The notes below the pieces were generated by a model. That model saw only the letters and a program-made list of their open reading frames with translations. It ran no database searches and was not told where the DNA came from. DNA of 64,000 nt. It comes from Saccopteryx bilineata. Its lineage: Eukaryota > Chordata > Mammalia > Chiroptera > Emballonuridae. The stretch spans positions 181,825,520 to 181,889,519 of the forward strand of contig NC_089491.1 in the NCBI RefSeq assembly GCF_036850765.1. The letters are read 5' to 3'. Of this stretch, positions 56,670 to 64,000 are shown one piece after another (position 1 is the first letter of the stretch; each line of letters opens with the position of its first letter). The translations under genes were made by a program, and so were the position numbers.

Positions 56670-58150
56670 ATTCACTCAGCCTTTCTCAGAAGACTTTCAG
56701 ATGTTCCACCAAAAAAATCAGGACTAGCCAATTGAGCTTACGATTACTCTAACCATAGCAGAGTCAATGAGCAGCCTAGATCTTTCTTCTTCTTTTAATT
56801 TTTTATTGAATTTATTAGGGTTATGTTGGTAGCGCACTGCATCTTAAAGTACAATGCCCTCAGCCCTTCCATGACTATCCACTGGGATCAAGATGTAGCC
56901 ACTGGATCTTAGAATTTCTCCTCCCCCAAGTTTTCTGCCCTTATTGTGAGTGAGAGGGAAAACTCCCAACACTCAGAGTCCTATCACCAATTTCTTCATT
57001 GAATCCATAGACTTAATCTCATTATTCTATTTAGCTTAGTTCATATAAGACATTTAGAAGGAAAAATTAAACTATGTATCTCCTAAGCTTCTATACATTT
57101 TAATTAATCTCTGACACTTTGTTTCATACCCTATCCTCTTTCCTCTCCAACTCTGAAACCATAATTCAAGGCTTATCATCTATAAAATCCCCTATCACCC
57201 CAGCCTCATCTTGAAAATATTTTCATCCTCTTGCTCTAAATTTGATTCTCCCTGAAGACATGCCTTCCTCTGCAGTATTCTCAAGTAGTGAATTATTTTT
57301 TGGCCCACATTCTTTGTACTAGTGGCTTTGGAGTGGAGGTTGTTGTCCTCCTTGCTCTTTACTGCAGATTATATGCCCTTCTCTCCCTGCTTTGAATAGA
57401 ATACTTCCACATTGCTCTTGTATCATTGCCACTTTCTATAACACTAACATAATTCTTAAAACTTCAATATTTACATTAAAGATTTTTCCATGATTTTGGC
57501 CTCTCAATTTATAATCTATTTTCAAAAGAAACTGTTTGACATCCTAGCTCTTCTACTCATCTACTGAGCATGGCTAAGCCATATTATTACATAAAACTGC
57601 TATTCTTTTATAACCTTAATTTGTTTAAACCTACCAATAACTTCTTTAGTAGCTTATTCTCTCAGGTACCTGTCCTCACCCTCTTTTAATCATATTAAGA
57701 CATCAAATGACCTTATAAACTTCTGTAGTACCTCATCCTCTTACTGTCCTCCCCTTTTTTTCTTATCCAGATTATATTTTATAATTAATTATTATTTCCT
57801 TGATTCCTATTTTGTCTTCCTTACTTTAAAACTCCATATCCCTGATAAATCTACCTCTGCTTTTTTCCTGCCTGCACTTGTGCAGCTGAATATTACTTAA
57901 AAATAAAGACCCATACTGATTAGACTCACTTTAAATTAATGACCCATAATAATCCCAAGTAATCATATTTTATAAGTCTATTTACCCTTCTATTGTCTTA
58001 AGTACCTCATAGCTTCTCTCCATTCAAACTTCCATGACTCTCAACTGAAGAGTTTACTGTATATACCTCACTAAGAATTCCAAATCACTCAGAAAAATGT
58101 TGTCAACTATAGATCTCACTGGCTAAGTACTCTCATCTACAAATTCTGTC
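56670..58150. other. unassigned stretch with a possible ancient LINE endonuclease trace
   Basis: No intact gene. Plus-strand translation near 57462-57530 reads NFNIYIKDFSMILASQF, which recalls the D-F-N-I...LASQF segment of some non-LTR retrotransposon endonucleases. The rest of the region is too decayed to place. This is weak and could be chance. Confidence 0.25.
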
Positions 58151-58156
58151 TCCTTG

Positions 58157-58395
58157 TGGGATATTTGGTCCTGTTCAAAACAGCCACTGAAACATTTGGT
58201 CCATGCCAAAAGGTCCTTGATAGTTGGTCCTATCCAAAATGTCCATAGGAACACTTGGTTAACTCCCAGGTGTCATGTTTGGTTTTTTCCAAAACAATCA
58301 TGGGAACATTTGGCCCATGCAAAAAGGTCCTTGAAACTTTGTCCTATCAAGGACATCCATGATCATATTTGGTTCATGCCAGATGATTCTTGATA
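58157..58395 (+). repeat. degenerate minisatellite with 114-bp higher-order unit
   Basis: Eight copies of a roughly 29-bp unit of the type ACATTTGGTCCATGCCAAAA. The TTGGT anchor lies at 58165, 58196, 58224, 58255, 58279, 58310, about 58339 and 58369. Spacings alternate, and copies 1-4 match copies 5-8 at a constant 114-115 bp, so the array is two higher-order units. The 114-bp period is divisible by three and leaves a 79-codon frame open (58154-58393), a by-product of the repeat. Confidence 0.85.
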
Positions 58396-58619
58396 TTTAA
58401 TATTACAAAATTATTTATTTATGAGGCATTATTAATACTGTTAGGCTTCCTATTCATTGATTTTAGCTATTGTTTTAAGAATGCTTTTAGTTATATATCT
58501 TGATATTAAAGCTAAAAAACATATTGAGTGCAAATAAATATTCTAAAGGTAAATACTATAGGCCAAACAATGGAGTATAAAGTCCATGTTCAAAGAGTTT
58601 TCCATATAGGTCAAGTCTG

Positions 58620-58775
58620 TGTTGTGGTTGAGTATAGGAGCTCCAGAGTAAAGCAGATCTCAATTGGTGCCTGGCTCTGCAATTTACTCTCTGTGTGATT
58701 TAAGAACTTTCACCTGTCTCTCTGGATGCTTACGTTCCCTATCTGAAATAAGAAAATTAATCGTATCTTCTGCAG
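58620..58775 (+). mobile_element. MIR relic
   Basis: TGTGGTTGAGTATAGGAGCT, GGTGCCTGGCTCTGCAATTT, ACTCTCTGTGTGATTTAAGA and TGTCTCTCTGGATGCTTACG follow the 5' half of MIR in sense. Confidence 0.75.
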
Positions 58776-60006
58776 CAGACACAAGTGATGTTCTACTTCA
58801 ACATTCTCTGGGTCAACCTGAGTTTACCTGCAACTATAAACATTACTAGCAACATTGAGGGCTTTCTACCTCAAAGCCTATATCTGACTATATTCTTTTC
58901 CGATATAGGATTTTCTCTGACATAATGGGTGTTTTCTCAGCTTCTAGCAGACAAATATCACAAGTATGAGATTGTTGAAGCATGAGGGTGCAACTCTCAA
59001 CTAATGGGGGAGGTAAATAGGTGAATGAATGCCCCCATTGCCATTTCATCTGCTTTAGGTTTGATCATAAATGACAGAACACCCAATTAACTTCGATTTT
59101 CTGATAAACAGCAAATAATCTTTGGCATAAATATGGCCCTCTAACTATTTATTTGTGCAAAGTTTCAATTTAACTGGGTATCCTCAATACTTGGTAAATC
59201 TGGCAGTTGTCAGTTGCTAGATCTGAGTTATTTCTTGTGTAAGTATCTCCATGATCTCAGAGGGTTCTTCATGGGACTGAGCTCCAGTCCCATGAAGCGA
59301 TGACTACTCCATAACACACAGAGGTTACTGGATTTCCTGTCTCAGTCCATGACATCTGTTACATGGGATCAGTTTCCAAATATGCAATCTGAAACCAAGT
59401 CTTTGTCTCAGGGTTAACTTTGGATAAAACCTAAATTTATAAAATTCCATAAGGTTTTTGTGAGGAATAAATTAGATAACACATTGTATCTGCATAATGT
59501 CCTGGTGCTAAAAATTTTTAACTGGTATTACTATTATTGAGGATAAAAGAATACTAGGTTTTAAAATATTAGAAATAAAATCCTAAAACAGTGGCATTGA
59601 AGTAAATACATAGTATGGCTTTGATCTACAATCTTAAAAGAATTGAGTGATTGCAAAAAAGGAGATGTCGCTGTGGACTGCTATATAATTTTTCCCAAAA
59701 TGTGTTGCATATTCTTGCTCTGTGTATATTTTTAAATTATATAGAATTCTCCCTTCCAATTGCCAAGACAGAAGTATTCTTAACTCATTTTTACCATTAA
59801 GGACATAAGGAATGTAAAGACTAAATAATTACTGACCATATATCCATTTATGTGATAGACACAGATCCTTTGCAAATAAATAAATAAATGATTTCAAAAT
59901 AAAACACTTGTTTCTTCAGTAAATATATATATATAGTATTTTTATATTAATAAACTCATCAGAAGATAGAGAATAGACATCAAAAGTTTTCCTTAAAATT
60001 GACAAT
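58776..60006. other. unassigned unique stretch, no gene seen
   Basis: AT-rich DNA; only the perfect hairpin at 59267-59297 stands out. (AT)n-like run near 59925-59935. Confidence 0.5.
59267..59297. repeat. perfect 13-bp inverted repeat with 5-nt loop
   Basis: CTTCATGGGACTG (59267-59279), loop AGCTC, then CAGTCCCATGAAG (59285-59297). The flanks do not extend the pairing, so it is too short for a microRNA precursor. No function can be assigned. Confidence 0.8.
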
Positions 60007-60022
60007 AAAAAGTTACAAAACA

Positions 60023-60345
60023 GCCTGAGTAGGCAGTGGCGCAGTGGATAGAGTGTGGGACAGGGACGTGGAGGACCCAGGTTTGAAACCCCGAGGTCAC
60101 CAGCTTGAGTGCAGGTTCATCTGGTTTGAGGAAGGCTCACCAGCTTGAGCCCAAGGTCGCTGGCTTGAGCAAGGGGTAACTCAGTCTGCTGTAGCCCCCC
60201 GGTCAAGGCATATATGAGAAAGCAATCAATGAACAATTGAAGTGCTGCAATGAAGAATTGATGCTTCTTATCTCTCACCCTTCTTGTTTGTCCCTATCTG
60301 TCCCTCTCTCTGACTCTCTCTCTGTCTCTGTCAAAAGAAAAAAAG
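60023..60345 (+). mobile_element. tRNA-derived SINE, type 1, with perfect duplication
   Basis: GCCTGAGTAGGCAGTGGCGC head, B-box GGTTTGAAACC, four CTTGAG-type units, GTCAAGGCATATATGAG, pyrimidine tract and A/G-rich tail. Perfect duplication AAAAAGTTACAAAACA at 60007-60022 and 60346-60361. Confidence 0.94.
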
Positions 60346-60364
60346 AAAAAGTTACAAAACATTT

Positions 60365-61105
60365 AGAAAAACGGACATTTGATAAAAATATATTTAAATA
60401 TTTCAAAAGAAGATAGAAAAGAATAAATGAAGGGACAAAAAAACCACAACAAAAATGTGCACGAACAGCTTATAATAGTAAAATGGTAGGTTTAAATCCA
60501 GCCACACTGATAGTAAAATATTTGTAGAAGGAAAAGACCATATTTTTTTTAGACCTTGGAAAAAATGGAAATCACAAGACATTAAATAGGCCATGAATTC
60601 ACTTAGTAAAAGAAAGCTATTTCTGCTTTTAAAAGTTAAGCTGTTCCCTAAAATGAAATATAACTAAAAATAGAATTTTAAGAGTTTTTAAGTGAATTCT
60701 TACACTTCTTGAATGGTGTGGTAGTTTCTTTTGAGCAGAGTTGCCTATGTATATTTTCTAGTCACCTCTGATTTAGCTCCCATTTGCTCCCAATCTGTTC
60801 TTTGATTCTTTTTTTTCCTTGATTATGATATTTTAGAAAAAAAGAAGAAAAACAATTCTGATTTGTCACTGTTATCAATCATCATGTTTTATATACTCTC
60901 ACAATGGCCAGTTATAAGCTACCAATAGGCCATCAATGTGCTGAGTTGGACAATGGTTTGTACAATCAGCTTTCCTGAGCCAGTGAAGCCTGCTCTAGTA
61001 AACTACTGTCCAGGTTTATATAATAAATTATTAGAAAGAGCTTACAAATTTAAAGTGTAAAGATTTATCAACATTTTATAGTGACTTGAATTTAATTTTA
61101 TGATT
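60365..61105. other. unassigned stretch, no gene seen
   Basis: AT-rich DNA, no supported feature. Confidence 0.5.
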
Positions 61106-61110
61106 ATCAG

Positions 61111-61268
61111 GTCCTGGCCAGGTAGCTTAGTTGGTTAGAGAATTTTGGGGAAGTACAGAGGTCGCTGGTTCAATTGCTCAGTCAGGGCACAGAGAGGAAC
61201 AGATTGATGTTCCTCTCTCTCTCTCTCTTTTCCTTCCTCTCTCAGTAAAATCAAAAAGTAAAAAAATT
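61111..61268 (+). mobile_element. short tRNA-derived SINE
   Basis: GTCCTGGCCAGGTAGCTTAG head (A-box-like), GGTTCAATTGCTCAGTCAGG, (TC)n and an A-rich tail. A short, older bat-type SINE form of about 150 bp. Confidence 0.82.
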
Positions 61269-61548
61269 TAAAATAATAAAATAGCAAGACTTCAACTCTA
61301 AGACTTTCTTAAAAAGATTATCATTATTTAATTTTACAGATGGGAGGACAAAGGGCAAAAGAAGTAAACTGATCAATGCTACATAAATAAAACATAATGG
61401 GTATTAGGCTTTATGGTAAGAGGAATGCATAGATGGTCTTCAAGATTACTGCTTCCTGGTGTGCATACCTCATATAATCACCTCAATTTGAATGTTATCT
61501 TATGGAGATGCATTTGAAACATAACAAGATTTTTAAAATAATATTTGA

Positions 61549-61742
61549 GGCCCTGGCTCAGTTTGTTAGAACATCATCCTGAAATCACAAAGTTTTGGGC
61601 TCTATGCCCAAAACAGGAAACAACCAATGAATGCACAACTGAGTGGAACGACAAATGAATGCTTCCCTTCACCCTCCCCTATCTCTCCCTTCCTCTCTCT
61701 GTCTTTCTAAAAATCAATCAATCAATCAATCAATAAAAAATT
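61549..61742 (+). mobile_element. short tRNA-derived SINE with (ATCA)n tail
   Basis: GAGGCCCTGGCTCAGTTTGT head, GAAACAACCAATGAATGCAC, a pyrimidine tract and an (ATCA)n tail at 61707-61733. Diverged from the copies next to it. Confidence 0.78.
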
Positions 61743-61743
61743 A

Positions 61744-61880
61744 AGACTTGGCCAAATAACTCAGTTGGTTGGAGCATCTTCCCTAAGCACAGAGGTTGCT
61801 GGTTCCATCCCCAGTCAGAGCACATACAGGAATGGCTCAATGTTCCTGTCTTTGTCTCTCTAAAATAAAATAAAATAATT
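61744..61880 (+). mobile_element. short tRNA-derived SINE adjoining the previous one
   Basis: GACTTGGCCAAATAACTCAG head, GGTTGCTGGTTCCATCCCCA, CAGAGCACATACAGGAATGG and a (TAAAA)n tail. It sits at the tail of the preceding SINE, a common A-rich landing site. Confidence 0.8.
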
Positions 61881-62935
61881 TGTCATATAATATAGAAATT
61901 ATATTAAAAATAAAAATAATTTGAGAATTAACCTTTATGAACATAATGACTTGTTTGGTTTTTGGTTTTTCTGGCTCTGAATAGTATATACAATCTTTAG
62001 TTTTGAAAAACATTAATCTTTACAGCTATTTTAAAATCAGTGAGTTTTCATGCATCTTCCTTTGACTTAAATTGAAGACTTTGTCCATGTTGACCACTAT
62101 TTCTGATCAAATCTTCCACTTTCCTTTTAAGTTTTTCTTCCTACATAAATGTCAACTTTGGTAGCAATGATTTTAACCACTTGTTGAATTTTATTTAAGT
62201 ATAGGCATTTTGTAATATAGCTTTTGTCCTTATATTTAAATACAATAGAGTCTAGGCCTTCTTATATTTTTCAAGACACATAGTTTATGACTGTAGAAAA
62301 TTGTTTCAGTTTTATATGTGTGTTGAAGGTTATTTGTATAGTATAAAAATATTAAGTTTCTTTCCAATATACAGAGAGAAACAGCAGAGTTAAAAAAATC
62401 TTAACTGCTTTTTCAAAATGTATATTTGGGAAATTTGGATAAACATACAGATCTGTGTGACTTGGAATAAGATTCAGGCTTTTGAATTGAGAGCAATAAG
62501 AAATAATCCCTTTTCAATTTATATAATTTATTCGCTCTGCCATCCATTTCTTTATTTTTATATTTACCTTTGGGAAATTAAATGTATCTCTTGAATGAAA
62601 ATCAGATTTTTTTTCATTTCATTTAGTATTTATATCATTTGGGACTAGAAAAATAAAGAAAATACAGATATCATTTTTGTGTTTAAATAATGAATTAATG
62701 AATAAGAATATATATGGATCCACAGATTTTGACAGATTATGTTCTTTCATAATCTGGACATGTGAATTAAGCATCCCAAAATAGGAGAATAATGGTTAGT
62801 TGTACAAATGTAGTAGTATCTAGATTTGGTTTACGTGGTCCTTAGTTTTTTTATTGTGTGATAACAGCAGAGGTTGGGTAATATGTAGAAAACATCACTG
62901 ATTTTGAAATTTTAAAATCCCCTGATGTATATAGT
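61881..62935. other. unassigned stretch, no gene seen
   Basis: AT-rich DNA, no supported feature. Confidence 0.5.
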
Positions 62936-62939
62936 TTTT

Positions 62940-63334
62940 ATAAGCTTTCTACTGCTGTGTAATAAGTAACAAAAAATTAGTCACTTAAAATAATACAAAA
63001 ATATAATCTCACAGCTTTCATGAGTTAGGAGTCTAGGGACAGTTCATCTGCATCCTCTATTCAGGGTTTCATCAGGCAAAACAAGCATCAGTGCAGGCTG
63101 CAGTTCTATCTGTGGTTCAGGGCTATCTTCTTAACTCACTAGCTGTTAGCAGAATTCAGTTTCTCATAGGACTGAATCCCCCCCTTTAATTGTTCTCTAT
63201 GGGTTGGGGGTCACTTTCAGGTTCTTGCCAGGCAGACCCCTCCATAAGCAGATTATATAACATGATTGTTGTTTTTCAGTGATGGTAAGAGAATTTCCAT
63301 TGTTTATAATCTCTCTGGTTTATTAAGCCCCAAA
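62940..63334 (-). mobile_element. old LTR-like or MER-type fragment, left part
   Basis: TTCTACTGCTGTGTAATAAG, CACAGCTTTCATGAGTTAGG, AGGGTTTCATCAGGCAAAAC and GTTAGCAGAATTCAGTTTCT resemble a common mammalian LTR/MER repeat read in antisense. I cannot fix the family. A SINE (63335-63443) interrupts it, and it may resume at 63444-63560. Confidence 0.5.
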
Positions 63335-63443
63335 CCCTGGGCTTGCTTGGTCAAGGCACATATAGGGGTTGATGCTTCCTGTTCCTAACTCCCTTCTCTG
63401 TTTCTTTCTCTCTCCCTCCACCTTCTAAATTGAATAAAAATAA
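63335..63443 (+). mobile_element. 5'-truncated short SINE
   Basis: TTGGTCAAGGCACATATAGG, GTTGATGCTTCCTGTTCCTA, pyrimidine tract and an A-rich tail; the tRNA-like head is missing. Confidence 0.75.
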
Positions 63444-63560
63444 CCTCATCATGGGATTAATAGCCTAACAGTTCACTTGTTGGCACTCAAATGGAGATCA
63501 TACAAGGCATGTGCACCAGGAAATAGGAATCTTGGAAACCATCCTAAAATTCTGCTTACA
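63444..63560 (-). mobile_element. probable continuation of the old LTR/MER-type fragment
   Basis: The block TAACCTCATCATGGGATTAA plausibly continues the repeat seen at 62940-63334, as related repeats carry a similar string downstream. Tentative. Confidence 0.35.
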
Positions 63561-63599
63561 TAGAGTCTAATATCCATTATGTTTTATGTGTGTATTATA

Positions 63600-63670
63600 A
63601 CATTGAGCAATTTATTTCTCTTGCTTCAATCTTCCCATCTGTAAAATTATGTAATTATACTAACAATCCC
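63600..63670 (+). mobile_element. MIR relic, short
   Basis: TTGAGCAATTTATTTCTCTT followed by TCTTCCCATCTGTAAAATTA is the MIR core-to-3' landmark in sense. Very short. Confidence 0.5.
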
Positions 63671-64000
63671 ACTGGGAAACTTCTAACTTTGACATTCAAA
63701 AATTCTGTGAAGGGGAGAGAGTCTAAAACTACAAACAGTGTTAAGGGATAGACATACAGATTTTTGGCAATTTACTATGCCCTCTGTCTGGCAACAGTTT
63801 CAGGAGCTTGCTCTAGAATCAGAAAGTTGTAAGTAAGCAAATAAATAAAGAAATCAAGAGCAAGTATCTAAATAAATTCAGTGCTCACATTCTATTGCCT
63901 TCTCATTCAACCGATATAGGCTTCAAAGCATAACATGTGACATTAAAGTATTCATTGAACTATAATCTTTATGAAAATTTAGAAATTTGAGAGGTTTAAC
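63671..64000. other. unassigned stretch at the window end
   Basis: AT-rich DNA; no supported feature. Confidence 0.5.

Noticed and set aside
58154..58393. 79-codon Trp/His-rich frame
   Set aside because: Its length follows from a tandem repeat whose period is a multiple of three; it is better described as a minisatellite.
58157..58395. CRISPR-like spacing of short repeats
   Set aside because: The intervals are not unique spacers but degenerate parts of the same ~29-bp unit, and the host is a mammal.

Overview
The window is mammalian, almost certainly bat, nuclear DNA with no recognisable host protein-coding gene, rRNA or functional tRNA. The pointers to a bat are two abundant tRNA-derived SINE types resembling published chiropteran SINEs, recent-looking hAT MITEs with intact 8-bp target duplications, and a young L1 lineage. 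These sit on old placental-mammal repeats (MIR, L2, L1M, MLT1-like). The bat family cannot be fixed from this sequence alone. The window is best read as an AT-rich intergenic or large intronic stretch built by successive retrotransposon insertions.

Layout. Positions 1-3925 hold the 3' part of a young L1 (L1-A, plus strand). Positions 4340-10113 are old repeat debris (MLT1-like LTR, L1M pieces, hAT-Charlie, MIR) with younger SINEs. Positions 10258-18054 are a full-length L1 on the minus strand (L1-B). Its 5' end directly abuts an older L1 on the same strand (L1-C, 18057-24924) that has lost its 3' kilobase. Positions 24925-31306 hold SINEs, a 5'-inverted L1 insertion (26686-27639) and an old L1M fragment. 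Positions 31307-39120 are a second full-length young L1 on the plus strand (L1-D), so L1-B and L1-D form a 7.8-kb inverted pair about 13 kb apart. From 39121 to 64000 the DNA is mostly unique and AT-rich. It contains three hAT MITEs, one of them with a SINE nested inside, a tiny processed retrocopy, a truncated L1, a cluster of SINEs, a short higher-order tandem repeat (58157-58395) and ancient MIR/L2/L1M relics.

Function. None of the L1 copies can make intact ORF1p and ORF2p: all have frameshifts and stops. The biology of interest lies in the L1 lineage. Its 5' UTR carries about 2.5-3 tandem units of ~243 bp that the older copy has only once. A CRE/ATF palindrome and a YY1-like site lie at the extreme 5' end. 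ORF1 carries the same early stop in two independent insertions. An ~495-nt inter-ORF spacer holds a 79-codon frame open in both young full-length copies and overlapping the ORF2 start. The young copies carry at least two different 3' UTR types.
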